Part shown: piece after piece, positions 7,357 to 16,309 of the stretch
How positions within the stretch are numbered: the first letter of the stretch is position 1
How the letters are laid out: every line of letters begins with the position of its first letter
Origin: CAZKUR01 sp964556005
GTDB lineage: Bacteria; Bacteroidota; Ignavibacteria; Ignavibacteriales; Ignavibacteriaceae
NCBI GenBank assembly: GCA_964556005.1
Contig: CAZKUR010000051.1
Coordinates: forward strand, 1 to 28,733
DNA: 28,733 bases
Direction: 5' to 3'
Position numbers and translations under genes: made by a program
Notes under the pieces: generated by a model
The model's database searches: none
What the model was told of the DNA's origin: nothing
Seen by the model: only the letters and a program-made list of their open reading frames with translations

Positions 7357-9444
7357 ATGTCTCAAAAATTAGGAAAATGGATGAAGAGAGTACTCGTTAT
7401 TCTGATTATTTTAGCTGCCGCTAAAATATTTTTGGCTCAGTCTGAAAGTGACAAAAATTTAACCCCGCCTGATTCATTAACCGTTATTAAGCCCGCTGAC
7501 TATATGAACAGAGAAGAACAATTAATCAATACGGTTATAACCAGGTATCATTACAAGAAATTTGCTCTCAATGATTCGCTTTCGAGCTATATCTTCGACC
7601 AATATTTAAGCTCACTTGATCATAACAGAATGTACTTTTTAGCTTCGGATATAAAAGAATTTGACCAGTACAAAGACCAGTTGGATGACGATATTAAGGA
7701 AGGTATTCTGCACCCGGCTTATCAAATATTCAATACTTTTAAGAAAAGAGTAAATGATAGAACCGACTACTCTGAGGAACTGCTAAAAAAGGGATTTGAT
7801 TTCACAAAGGATGAAAAGCTATTAATTGATAGAAAAGACCAGCCCTGGGTAGAAGATAAAAATGAATACGATGATTTATGGAGGAAAAAAGTTAAGTATG
7901 ATGAATTAAACTTGATTCTTGACGGAAAGAAAATGGATAAAATACCTGATTTACTTAAAAAGAGATATGAAAATTTCCGCAGGGCGATAAACCAGTATAA
8001 TAATGAAGATGTGTTTCAGCTTTTTATGAACACATACACACAAGCAATAGATCCTCATACTAATTATTTTTCGCCGATAACTTCAGATAATTTTAAAATA
8101 AATATGAGCTTGTCTCTTGAAGGTATCGGAGCACAGCTTCAAACCGATGATGAATATACAAAAGTTGTAAGTATAATTCCCGGCGGTCCTGCATACAAAA
8201 GCGGCCTTCTCCACCAAGGCGACAGAATAATCGGTGTAGCACAGGGCGACAGCGGTGAATTAGTTGATGTAATAGGCTGGAGAATTACTGATGTGGTCCA
8301 GTTAATCCGCGGACCGAAAGGAACTACAGTTAGGCTTCAAATTCTGCCTGCAGATAAAGGCGTCAATGCACAACCGAAAGAAATAAAAATAGTACGCGAT
8401 AAAGTTAAATTGGAAGAACAAGCTGCAAAAGATACCGTATTAAATGTTCAGGATAACGGAAAAATTTTTAAGATTGGTGTTATAAATGTACCTACATTTT
8501 ACATCGACTTTGCAGCCGAGCAAAAAGGCGATAAAGACTATAAGAGCACAACAAGAGATGTAAAAAAATTACTCGTGCAACTAAAGAAAGACAGTGTAGA
8601 TGGAATTATAATAGATTTACGTAACGACGGCGGCGGTTCCCTCCAAGAAGCAATTTCTTTGGCAGGACTTTTTATAAAAAGCGGTCCTATTGTCCAAGTA
8701 AGAAATGCTGATGGCCATATTGATGAAGGAGATGATCCTGATCCTTCAATTGAATACAGCGGACCCCTCGCAGTACTGGTAAACAGATTCAGCGCTTCGG
8801 CTTCTGAAATATTTTCAGCAGCTATCCAGGATTACGGAAGAGGAATTATTTTAGGTAACCAAACTTACGGCAAAGGTACTGTACAAAACCTAATCGATTT
8901 AAATAGGCTTATGAGAGTGCCTGATGAAAAATTAGGCCAAGTTAAAATTACAATTGCAAAATTTTACCGGATAACAGGCGGAAGTACTCAGAATCGAGGC
9001 GTTACACCGGCAATAACTTTTCCATCGACTATCGATCCCAAAGTTTACGGCGAAAGTTCGGACAAAAGCGCTTTGCCGTGGGATCAAATAAAAGCAACAG
9101 AATATACTCCTTTCGGAAATTTGAAACCATACATTCCCGAATTGCTTAAAAAGCATCAGGAAAGAATGAATGAAACAACAGAGTTTGATCCGATTATTGA
9201 GGATATTGAGGAATACAAAGAAGATAAAGAGCAAAAATATGTCTCGTTGAATGAAGATGTTCGAAAAAAAGAAAAAGATGAACTGGAGCAGAAAAGGTTT
9301 GAACGTGAGAATGAAAGAAGGAAAAACAAAGGACTTAAGCTGTTGAACAAAGGCGAATTATCAAAAGAAAATAATAAGAATGATGACCCTGAATTGAATG
9401 AAAGTGCACATATCGTCGCTGATTTGGCTCAATTGATTGGTTAA
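7357..9444 (+). CDS. prc: tail-specific (C-terminal processing) protease, Prc/Tsp type
   Basis: Periplasmic S41 protease of 695 residues that degrades proteins with exposed nonpolar tails. An N-terminal signal segment (about 8-27, cut near LAQSE) is followed by the large Prc-type N-terminal domain (YHYKKFALNDSLS, LDHNRMYFL), a PDZ domain (about 248-335, IIPGGPAYKSGLLHQGDRII) and the S41 catalytic core. The Ser-Lys dyad is S481 in FSASASEIF and K506 in TYGKGTVQ, with the same 25-residue spacing as E. coli Prc. The C-terminus (about 610-690) is strongly charged and coiled-coil-like. The length matches Prc rather than the shorter CtpA group. No clear Shine-Dalgarno sequence; a strong terminator follows. 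Confidence 0.95.
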   Translation: MSQKLGKWMKRVLVILIILAAAKIFLAQSESDKNLTPPDSLTVIKPADYMNREEQLINTVITRYHYKKFALNDSLSSYIFDQYLSSLDHNRMYFLASDIKEFDQYKDQLDDDIKEGILHPAYQIFNTFKKRVNDRTDYSEELLKKGFDFTKDEKLLIDRKDQPWVEDKNEYDDLWRKKVKYDELNLILDGKKMDKIPDLLKKRYENFRRAINQYNNEDVFQLFMNTYTQAIDPHTNYFSPITSDNFKINMSLSLEGIGAQLQTDDEYTKVVSIIPGGPAYKSGLLHQGDRIIGVAQGDSGELVDVIGWRITDVVQLIRGPKGTTVRLQILPADKGVNAQPKEIKIVRDKVKLEEQAAKDTVLNVQDNGKIFKIGVINVPTFYIDFAAEQKGDKDYKSTTRDVKKLLVQLKKDSVDGIIIDLRNDGGGSLQEAISLAGLFIKSGPIVQVRNADGHIDEGDDPDPSIEYSGPLAVLVNRFSASASEIFSAAIQDYGRGIILGNQTYGKGTVQNLIDLNRLMRVPDEKLGQVKITIAKFYRITGGSTQNRGVTPAITFPSTIDPKVYGESSDKSALPWDQIKATEYTPFGNLKPYIPELLKKHQERMNETTEFDPIIEDIEEYKEDKEQKYVSLNEDVRKKEKDELEQKRFERENERRKNKGLKLLNKGELSKENNKNDDPELNESAHIVADLAQLIG

Positions 9445-9462
9445 AAATTTAAGTAAAAATTT

Positions 9463-9495
9463 AAAACTCCGGACATTAAAATCCGGAGTTTTTTA
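9463..9495. terminator. bidirectional rho-independent terminator
   Basis: Stem AAACTCCGGA (9464-9473) and TCCGGAGTTT (9482-9491), loop of eight, followed by a T run on the plus strand and preceded by A-rich sequence that serves the minus strand. It separates the convergent prc (+) and hypothetical (-) genes. Confidence 0.9.
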
Positions 9496-9503
9496 TTTTA
9501 AAA

Positions 9504-10217
9504 CTAAGCAGCAATTTTCGTCATCAATTTCCTTTTTGCAATTGGGAAAATTGTTTCTAAAAACGGAAAGTCAAGATCCGTCTCACAAACAAAAGTTGCC
9601 GGGTTCGGTATGTCTCTGTACTGTTTAATTAATTTTGATTTGATAAACTCAGGCGCAGTTGAAAGCAGCATTTCGGAAGCTTGTAAAAATCTTGTTCTCA
9701 GTGTCCTGTATTTTTCTTTCCCGGATGAAAACAACGAACATTCAAAATGGTGAACCTGCATTAACCTTTCGTGATTATCAGGAATTAAAAAATAACCTTC
9801 TTCTTTATAAAATGGGAGAATGCCCACACCCTCAACTTTAATATTTTTTTCAACGAATTCATATAAAACTACCGCTTCATCAATCAGGCTTTTTAATTGC
9901 GGCATAGCCCACTCAATAAGTTCGAAAAAATATTCAACATTTTTATCAGAAGGTTCAAGATCGGTTAACACAACTTTTTTACTTCTGATATCGTATTTCT
10001 TTATCTGTTTCGGAAATGAATTCTGTAATTGATTTTTACTTTTATTTACAACCTGAAGTAGGGTTACGAGATTTATCAATTCAGTCAGTGCGGGATATAG
10101 TCTTTTCTTGTTGAATTCATTCCGGTATTCTTTCAATCCGGCTAAGACAATGTACTGATTCTTCTCTAAATCGGAGTCACCGGCAGCTAGGAAAGTTTCA
10201 AGCTTTAAAGAATTCAT
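9504..10217 (-). CDS. conserved-looking hypothetical protein, 237 residues
   Basis: Not recognised. The protein is soluble, with no signal peptide or membrane helix. It is mainly helical in residues 1-75 (LINLVTLLQVVNKSKNQLQ) and then mixed. The second half (about 125-230) reads like a compact alpha/beta domain with 'KVEGVGILPFYKEEGYFLIPD' and 'SEMLLSTAPEFIKSKLIKQY'. A usable ribosome site, GAGGTG, lies just upstream of the ATG on the minus strand, supporting a real gene. It is alone between a shared terminator and the lysine locus, so context gives no role. Confidence 0.75.
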   Translation of the reverse strand: MNSLKLETFLAAGDSDLEKNQYIVLAGLKEYRNEFNKKRLYPALTELINLVTLLQVVNKSKNQLQNSFPKQIKKYDIRSKKVVLTDLEPSDKNVEYFFELIEWAMPQLKSLIDEAVVLYEFVEKNIKVEGVGILPFYKEEGYFLIPDNHERLMQVHHFECSLFSSGKEKYRTLRTRFLQASEMLLSTAPEFIKSKLIKQYRDIPNPATFVCETDLDFPFLETIFPIAKRKLMTKIAA

Positions 10218-10403
10218 GATAGCACCTCACCTATTTAAATGTATGATTCTTTATTTAATTAAAGAATAGTTACTCATAGAATTTTGAGGGATTTTAATGA
10301 CACTCGCTAATAGTTTAGAACTATTGCTTTTAAAATGTGACTCCTGAAACTAAAAGCATTATAGCATTTTATTAATTAAAAATCAAACAAAACAGATGCC
10401 ATC

Positions 10404-10439
10404 AAAAAAAGGGAAACAAATTAAATATTGCTTCCCTTT
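10404..10439 (-). terminator. terminator of the aldehyde dehydrogenase operon
   Basis: On the minus strand, AAAGGGAA (10439-10432) pairs with TTCCCTTT (10415-10408) across a 16-base loop and is followed by a T run (10410-10404). It lies about 36 bases after the dehydrogenase stop. Confidence 0.75.
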
Positions 10440-10474
10440 ATTGTTTTTAATTGATAAAAGTGTTGCTTTTTAAG

Positions 10475-12007
10475 CTAAATATCGAATTTAATTCCTTGTG
10501 CTAAAGGCAACTGTGATCCGAAATTTATCGTATTTGTCTGGCGTCTCATATATGCTTTCCAGGCGTCGGAACCAGATTCCCTGCCGCCGCCGGTTTCCTT
10601 TTCACCGCCGAATGCACCGCCAATCTCTGCGCCGGATGTACCGATATTTACATTTGCAATTCCGCAGTCAGAACCCCAGCCGGATAGGAATTCTTCAATT
10701 TCCCTCAAATTATTTGAGAAGATTGAGGAAGATAATCCCTGAACAACGCCATTATGCAGTTCAATCGCTTTGGATATATCGCCTTTGTATTTTATTAGGT
10801 AAAGTATTGGTGCGAAAGTTTCTTCCTGTACGATTTTGTATTTATTTTCTGCTTCAACAAGTGCAGGTTTAACATAGCAGCCTGATTCATAAGTCTTTCC
10901 CGATAAAACATCGCCGCCGAAAATTACATTACCGCCTTCCTCTTTTACTTTTTCCAGTGCTTCCGAAAACATTTTTACTGCACCTTTATCAATTAATGGC
11001 CCTACGTGATTTTTTGCATCCAAAGGATTCCCTATCTTCAAACTTTTGTAAGCTTTTATTAATGATTCTCTTACCTTATCATAAACAGATTCGTGAATTA
11101 TCAACCTTCTCGTAGTAGTGCATCTTTGCCCCGCTGTTCCGACAGCTCCGAAAACAATTGCCGGTATTGCCAATTTTAAATCGGCATCGGGAGTAATAAT
11201 AATTCCGTTGTTTCCGCCAAGTTCCAAAATCGATTTACCGAATCTTCCCGCTATTACTTGTGCCGCATGTCTGCCGACTGTAGTTGAACCGGTAATTGAA
11301 ACCAACGGAATTCTCTTATCGGAAAGAAGTTTCTCGCCAATTGTAGAACCGCGCCCAATGATTAATGAAAAAAGTCCTTCCGGCAAATTATTTTCCTTAA
11401 TTACTTTGCCTAAAATATTCTGAACAGCAATTGCAGAAAGAGGCACTTTTGAAGAAGGTTTCCAAAGATTAGCATCGCCGCAAACTGTAGCAAGCATTGC
11501 ATTCCATGAATAAACTGCAACCGGGAAATTGAAAGCAGTAATAATACCAACAACTCCAAGCGGATGATACTGGTCGTACATTCTATGCTTTACTCTTTCC
11601 GATGCCATGGTTGAACCGTATAATTGTCTTGATTGACCGACTGCAAAATCACATATATCAATCATTTCCTGAACTTCACCTAAACCTTCTTGAAGAGACT
11701 TTCCCATTTCAAAAGAAACCAGAGTTCCGAGAGGTTCTTTGTATTCTCGCAGTTTTAAACCTATTTGCCTGACAATTTCTCCTCTTTTAGGAGCTGGAAC
11801 CATTCTCCATTCTTTAAATGCTTTGTCGGCAGTTTTTACTACATTGTTATAATCGGCTTCTGATGCCTGATAAACCGAAGCAATAAATTCTCCGGTAGCC
11901 GGTGAAGTTATTTTTAATTCACCTTGATCGGTTGTTTCATTCCAATTTAATCCCGTACTTGAACCGAAATTTTTCTTTTTTATTTCAAGTGTTTTGAGAA
12001 AATCCAT
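10475..12007 (-). CDS. aminoadipate-semialdehyde dehydrogenase (ALDH7 family)
   Basis: NAD-dependent dehydrogenase, probably oxidising 2-aminoadipate 6-semialdehyde to 2-aminoadipate, the second step of lysine breakdown. At 510 residues it matches ALDH7A1/AmaB-type enzymes. Visible catalytic elements are N160 in TAFNFPVAVYSWN, E262 in LELGGNNGII and the nucleophile C296 in GTAGQRCTTTRR. 'GSTTVGRHAA' and 'IGGAFGGEKETGGGRESGSD' are also ALDH7-like. Shine-Dalgarno AGAGGAG lies just before the ATG. It follows the Rrf2 regulator by 20 bases. Lysine 6-aminotransferase, which makes its presumed substrate, is transcribed divergently next door; that context, rather than the sequence alone, fixes the substrate. 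Confidence 0.9.
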   Translation of the reverse strand: MDFLKTLEIKKKNFGSSTGLNWNETTDQGELKITSPATGEFIASVYQASEADYNNVVKTADKAFKEWRMVPAPKRGEIVRQIGLKLREYKEPLGTLVSFEMGKSLQEGLGEVQEMIDICDFAVGQSRQLYGSTMASERVKHRMYDQYHPLGVVGIITAFNFPVAVYSWNAMLATVCGDANLWKPSSKVPLSAIAVQNILGKVIKENNLPEGLFSLIIGRGSTIGEKLLSDKRIPLVSITGSTTVGRHAAQVIAGRFGKSILELGGNNGIIITPDADLKLAIPAIVFGAVGTAGQRCTTTRRLIIHESVYDKVRESLIKAYKSLKIGNPLDAKNHVGPLIDKGAVKMFSEALEKVKEEGGNVIFGGDVLSGKTYESGCYVKPALVEAENKYKIVQEETFAPILYLIKYKGDISKAIELHNGVVQGLSSSIFSNNLREIEEFLSGWGSDCGIANVNIGTSGAEIGGAFGGEKETGGGRESGSDAWKAYMRRQTNTINFGSQLPLAQGIKFDI

Positions 12008-12027
12008 ATTGACTCCTCTAAAAATAT

Positions 12028-12453
12028 TTATTGAATAGAATTTATTTTATTTATTATTGATTGCAAACTTATTTTTCGCATTTTATCTTCGATGTCCACT
12101 TGAATATCGGAAAACAGATTAAGAAAAAAAATATTAAGCTTTTGTGTTTCACTTTCTTTTCCCCCGTTCGATTTGGTCACATCGAGATAGAAAGCTTTCC
12201 TGTCTTCAATAGCACAGTAGATATCCTTCAGGTGAATTTCCGAAGGATTTTTCTTTATAATAAATCCGCCACCTGAACCCTGAATGCTCTCAACCATATT
12301 GTCCTTTACAAGCATTGATAGAATCATCCGGATTTTCGATGCATTCAGACCCGTATTTTGCGCAATTTCCTCACTATTCTTCGGATCTGGATATGCATTA
12401 GACAGGTAACATAATGCTTTAACCGCGTTCGATAGTTTTGTTGATGCAGACAT
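12028..12453 (-). CDS. Rrf2-family transcriptional regulator without Fe-S cysteines
   Basis: A 141-residue winged-helix regulator. The N-terminus SASTKLSNAVKALCYL, the recognition helix region 'SEEIAQNTGLNASKIRMILSML' and the wing 'VESIQGSGGGFII' are the Rrf2 layout. The three-cysteine loop that binds an iron-sulfur cluster in IscR/NsrR is missing; only C15 and one cysteine near residue 80 are present, so it resembles the cluster-free YwnA/CymR-like branch. It is first in a two-gene operon with the lysine-pathway dehydrogenase and divergent from lysine 6-aminotransferase, so it probably controls both. A perfect dyad 15 bases before its start suggests autoregulation. No clear Shine-Dalgarno sequence. 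Confidence 0.9.
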   Translation of the reverse strand: MSASTKLSNAVKALCYLSNAYPDPKNSEEIAQNTGLNASKIRMILSMLVKDNMVESIQGSGGGFIIKKNPSEIHLKDIYCAIEDRKAFYLDVTKSNGGKESETQKLNIFFLNLFSDIQVDIEDKMRKISLQSIINKINSIQ

Positions 12454-12787
12454 AATTACATAAAACTGTTACAGTAAGTGTAACCATTTATTCTATCAAA
12501 ATCAAACAAAATGAGATAATTTTTAAATTAAATTATTCCGAACGAATTCGAATTGAATTGCTAAAAAAAAAATTATTGAGTAATTTTTGAGTGTAATTAA
12601 AAATTTTTTACGGGAAATTGAATTTAATGAAAATCAGAGATTTACATATTTCAAACAGCAAAAGCTTAAGAAGCTACCTGGTTTCCCGCTTCGAAAACGT
12701 ATTCTAGCATTCTTCCCTTCAACCGATCTACATTTATTTTTTTAACTACTCTGTTTTTCTAATTTAAACTATCGCAGAGGTATCTTT
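12454..12787. promoter_or_regulatory. 334-base divergent control region of the lysine locus
   Basis: Contains the start regions of rrf2 (-) and lat (+). The dyad at 12468-12484 is listed separately. A weaker dyad CTCTG (12749-12753)/CAGAG (12775-12779) brackets the stretch just before lat, and its right arm overlaps the lat ribosome site AGAGG (12776-12780). The middle is very AT-rich; I assign no promoter boxes. Confidence 0.55.
12468..12484. promoter_or_regulatory. candidate Rrf2 operator, perfect dyad
   Basis: GTTACA-gtaag-TGTAAC is a perfect 6-base inverted repeat with a five-base spacer, lying 15-31 bases upstream of the rrf2 start codon. Position and symmetry fit an autoregulatory operator for a dimeric winged-helix regulator. 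Confidence 0.55.
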
Positions 12788-14158
12788 ATGAATAGTAATA
12801 TTGAAAATTTAAAAGATGAATTAACCGATAATTATTCAACCGTTACTGCAGCAAATGTACATAATATAATTGGGTCATATATGCTTGCAGACGGTTTTAA
12901 TTTTGTTTTAGACTTAAAAAGAAGTCATGGAATAAATATTATCGATGAAAAAACCGGGGATACATATTTTGACTTTTTTACTTTCTTCGCATCTTCCCCG
13001 CTGGGAATAAACCATCCCAAATTAAATAACGAAGAAGTTAAAAATGAACTTGCAAATGTTGCGATAAATAAACCGTCGAATTCGGATATATATACTACTT
13101 ATATGGCTGAGTTTGTTGATACATTTGCTAAAGTTGCTAAACCGGATTTCATGCGCTATTTGTTTTTTATTTCCGGCGGAGCACTTGCAGTTGAAAACGG
13201 TTTAAAGACTGCTTTCGATTGGAAAGTTCAAAAAAACTTTATGAAAGGTTATAAAGAGGAAAAAGGAAGCCAGGTTATTCACTTCAAGCAGGCCTTCCAC
13301 GGGAGAAGCGGTTATACCCTTTCTTTAACCAACACTGAACCTAATAAGATAAACTATTTTCCTAAATTCAACTGGCCGAGAATAACAAACCCAAAAGTTA
13401 CTTTCCCGGTTGAAGAAAACCTTGCAAAAATAATTAAGCTTGAAGAACAGTCAGTCGACGAAATTTATACCGCCATCAAAAATAATCCTGATGACATTGC
13501 TGTTTTAATAATCGAACCGATCCAGGGAGAAGGCGGAGATAATTTTTTCAGGAAAGAATTCTTCGAAAAACTCAGAGATATTACAGAAGAAAATGAAATA
13601 ATGCTGATGTTCGATGAAGTTCAAACCGGGTTTGGATTGACAGGTAAATTCTGGACTGCAGAACATTACGTTAATCCCGATATCATTTCATTCGGGAAAA
13701 AAGCTCAAGTCTGCGGAATAATGGTAAACGAAAAAGTGGATGAAGTTCCTGAGAATGTTTTCCATAAATCAAGCAGGATAAATTCCACATGGGGTGCTAA
13801 TCTCGTTGATATGGTGAGATCAAAACATATTATGAGAGTAATTAAAGAAGAGAATCTTGTCGAGAATGCAAGAATCGTCGGTGAACATTTGCTCGGCAGC
13901 CTAAAGGAAATTCAAAAAGAATATTCAGGACTAATCAGCAACGTACGCGGTTTAGGTTTAATGTGTTCTTTTGATCTTCCCAGCAGAGAAATGCGTGAAA
14001 AATTCAGTCAAATGGCATACAACAAAAAACTGATGATATTGGGCTGCGGCGAAAAATCAATCAGGTTCCGCCCGCCTCTTAATGTTACAAAAGAGGAAAT
14101 TGACAGGGGCTTGAATATTGTTAAAAATGTTCTATTTTTGCTTTCGTCAAATAATTAA
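12788..14158 (+). CDS. lat: L-lysine 6-aminotransferase
   Basis: PLP-dependent class III aminotransferase that moves the epsilon amino group of lysine to 2-oxoglutarate, giving 2-aminoadipate 6-semialdehyde and glutamate. Its 456 residues match the Mycobacterium Lat length. Visible are 'IEPIQGEGGDNFFRKEFF', the cofactor aspartate region MLMFDEVQTGFG, and the Schiff-base lysine in ISFGKKAQVCG (K304, less likely K305); the last motif is distinctive for Lat. Ribosome site AGAGG lies seven bases before the ATG. It is divergent from the ALDH7-type dehydrogenase that takes the next step, so the locus converts lysine to aminoadipate. A hairpin terminator follows. Confidence 0.94.
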   Translation: MNSNIENLKDELTDNYSTVTAANVHNIIGSYMLADGFNFVLDLKRSHGINIIDEKTGDTYFDFFTFFASSPLGINHPKLNNEEVKNELANVAINKPSNSDIYTTYMAEFVDTFAKVAKPDFMRYLFFISGGALAVENGLKTAFDWKVQKNFMKGYKEEKGSQVIHFKQAFHGRSGYTLSLTNTEPNKINYFPKFNWPRITNPKVTFPVEENLAKIIKLEEQSVDEIYTAIKNNPDDIAVLIIEPIQGEGGDNFFRKEFFEKLRDITEENEIMLMFDEVQTGFGLTGKFWTAEHYVNPDIISFGKKAQVCGIMVNEKVDEVPENVFHKSSRINSTWGANLVDMVRSKHIMRVIKEENLVENARIVGEHLLGSLKEIQKEYSGLISNVRGLGLMCSFDLPSREMREKFSQMAYNKKLMILGCGEKSIRFRPPLNVTKEEIDRGLNIVKNVLFLLSSNN

Positions 14159-14177
14159 AATTAATTATACTACTTGC

Positions 14178-14207
14178 TGATACGGCTCCTAATTGGAGCC
14201 GTTATCA
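14178..14207 (+). terminator. terminator hairpin after lat
   Basis: ACGGCTCC (14182-14189) pairs with GGAGCCGT (14195-14202) around a five-base loop, with further pairing TGAT/ATCA outside one bulged base. A short T-rich stretch follows. Confidence 0.8.
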
Positions 14208-14231
14208 TTTTAAAATTATTTAGGAAATAAA

Positions 14232-14921
14232 TTGACTGGGAAATTATACGTCGTCAGCACTCCAATAGGCAACTTAAAAGATATAACTCTTAGAGCACTT
14301 GAGGTTTTAAAGGAAGTTGATTTCGTTGCCTGCGAGGATACACGTGTTACTTCTTTCCTTCTTAAACATTATCAGATAAAAAAAGAACTGGTTTCTTTAA
14401 ACGCAGTAAATGAATCTTCCAAAATCGATTACATTTTAAAACGTTTATCGAAAGGTGAAAACTGTGCGCTTGTTTCGGATGCAGGAACTCCGGGAATTTC
14501 GGATCCGGGCGTCAGATTTATCTCTTCGGTTTCAAAAAATAATTTTGAATTGATCCCCGTACCCGGTGTAACTGCTGCAATTACTGCTTTAACCGTAAGC
14601 GGCTTGCCGACCGATTCATTCGTCTTTGAAGGATTTCTTCCACAGAAAAAAGGAAGACAAAAAAAACTGGAAGAGCTGTCGGAAGAAAGTAGGACTATAG
14701 TTCTTTATGAATCGACCTACCGAATTGAAAAGCTTTTAACAGAATTGAATAAATATATGCCGGAAAGAATTGTATTTGTTGCAAGAGAATTAACAAAAAA
14801 ATTCGAGGAATTTTGGAGAGGTTTACCGCAGCAAATTTTATCTGAATTAGAATCTAAAACAACAAAAGGTGAATTTGTCGTTGTGATTGCTCCAAAGAAA
14901 TGGGTGGAAAGAATAAACTGA
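14232..14921 (+). CDS. rsmI: 16S rRNA 2'-O-ribose C1402 methyltransferase RsmI
   Basis: Methylates the ribose of C1402 in 16S rRNA using S-adenosylmethionine, which tunes decoding. The start is a TTG: the protein begins TGKLYVVSTPIGNL, exactly where family members start, no ATG lies near and AGGAAA precedes it. Motifs are GNLKDIT (13-19), ACEDTR (33-38) and VSDAGTPGISDPG (81-93). At 229 residues it lacks the C-terminal helical extension of E. coli RsmI, as is common in Bacteroidota-type enzymes. It lies just after the lat terminator and is apparently its own transcript. Confidence 0.95.
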   Translation: MTGKLYVVSTPIGNLKDITLRALEVLKEVDFVACEDTRVTSFLLKHYQIKKELVSLNAVNESSKIDYILKRLSKGENCALVSDAGTPGISDPGVRFISSVSKNNFELIPVPGVTAAITALTVSGLPTDSFVFEGFLPQKKGRQKKLEELSEESRTIVLYESTYRIEKLLTELNKYMPERIVFVARELTKKFEEFWRGLPQQILSELESKTTKGEFVVVIAPKKWVERIN

Positions 14922-15172
14922 AACTAAATAAAAGCAAACCTGTAAAGTAGAAACTATATATCAATATATCTTAAATTCTAATTCATGTTAATGTGATAAT
15001 TTTATTCTCAGATCAATTTTTATATTGTCACATAATTTTTAGAAAGATTTAAAAAAATCAAAATAATTAATATTTTGCATTATCCCCTTACATTTTTCAT
15101 ACTTTCTTCACATAAATATTTTTATCTTCAATTATAGGATTTTTAAGTTTGGTATTAATTTAAGGAGAAGAG

Positions 15173-16309
15173 ATGGCTTCCAAATTTTTCTTTTACACTT
15201 TCTTATCAATTGTCTTATTCGTAGGTAATATTTTTCCGCAAAATGAAGCTAAAGAACAGAAGAAAACAGACAGACATAATTTTACAATGATTTATGATAT
15301 TGGAGCAACTTCAGTCAAAAATCAAGGTAAGACAGGCACATGCTGGGATTTTGCTACACAGTCTTTTTTGGAAAGCGAATTAATGAGAATGGGAAAAGGA
15401 CAGTACGATTTATCAGAAATGTTTACGGTACGATATACTTATCCTCTTAAAGCCGAAAGATATGTTAGATACCACGGCAAAACACAATTTGGTGAAGGAG
15501 GGCAAGCACATGATGTAATGCTGGTTTTCGAGAAGTACGGCGCCGTACCTTATGATGTTTACCCTGGAATTGTTCCTGAAGATACTCTTTACCAGAGTAC
15601 CGAAATGGACGCCGTTTTGAATTCAATTCTAAATACCATTGTAAATAGAAAAATAATTTCATCACATTATGAAGACTTGGTCAATGCTGTCTGCGATGTT
15701 TACCTTGGCAAAGTTCCACAGAAATTTGAATATAATGGAAAGGAATATACTCCCAAAAGTTTTGCTGCAAGTCTTGGAATAAATCCGGATGATTATGTTG
15801 AAATAACTTCTTATACACATCATCCTTTTTATTCAAAATTTGTTTTGGAAGTGCCTGACAATTGGGCTGATGGAGAATATTATAATGTTCCTCTGGGTGA
15901 TTTAATAAAAATAATGAATAATGCACTCGAACACAGATTTACAATTGCGTGGGACGGCGATGTCGGCAGAGATAATTTTTACAGGAAAAAAGATTATGCC
16001 GTTGTACCATTAGCATCTGATACTTCGACAACCGGACCTGAAAAAGAAAAAGATGTTACGCAGGAAATGAGACAAAAGGCATTTGATGATTACACAACAA
16101 CGGACGATCATTTAATGCATATTACCGGGCTGGCAAAAGATCAAGCCGGTACGATATTTTATTATACTAAAAATTCATGGGGAACAAAGGATAAAAAATA
16201 TAATGGCTACTGGTACATGTCGGAACCGTTTGTAAAGCTTAGAACTATCGCCATCATGGTACATAAAGATGCAATACCGCAAGATATAAGAAAAAAGTTG
16301 GGACTTTAA
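15173..16309 (+). CDS. exported C1-family cysteine peptidase (PepC/bleomycin-hydrolase-like)
   Basis: Papain-fold peptidase of 378 residues. A signal peptide (FFFYTFLSIVLFVGNIFPQ) directs it out of the cytoplasm. Catalytic elements are Q51 (oxyanion hole) and C57 in NQGKTGTCWDFA, H313 in DDHLMHITG (aligned with the HAM of PepC) and N334 in YTKNSWG. The insert between them and the C-terminal 'KLRTIAIMVHKDAI' follow the C1B (aminopeptidase C/bleomycin hydrolase) pattern. Those enzymes are usually cytosolic, about 450 residues long and hexameric, so this shorter secreted form is a distinct subgroup. A strong ribosome site AAGGAGAAG precedes the ATG. It stands alone, convergent with the phosphatase. 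Confidence 0.9.
   Translation: MASKFFFYTFLSIVLFVGNIFPQNEAKEQKKTDRHNFTMIYDIGATSVKNQGKTGTCWDFATQSFLESELMRMGKGQYDLSEMFTVRYTYPLKAERYVRYHGKTQFGEGGQAHDVMLVFEKYGAVPYDVYPGIVPEDTLYQSTEMDAVLNSILNTIVNRKIISSHYEDLVNAVCDVYLGKVPQKFEYNGKEYTPKSFAASLGINPDDYVEITSYTHHPFYSKFVLEVPDNWADGEYYNVPLGDLIKIMNNALEHRFTIAWDGDVGRDNFYRKKDYAVVPLASDTSTTGPEKEKDVTQEMRQKAFDDYTTTDDHLMHITGLAKDQAGTIFYYTKNSWGTKDKKYNGYWYMSEPFVKLRTIAIMVHKDAIPQDIRKKLGL

Noticed and set aside
8932..9234. A 100-residue minus-strand frame inside prc.
   Set aside because: Shadow of the S41 protease coding sequence, with no independent evidence.
9437..10032. Several plus-strand open frames over the hypothetical gene at 9504-10217.
   Set aside because: They are antisense to a longer minus-strand frame with a ribosome site and better protein character.
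11118..11423. A 101-residue plus-strand frame inside the aldehyde dehydrogenase.
   Set aside because: Antisense to the catalytic region of a well-conserved enzyme.
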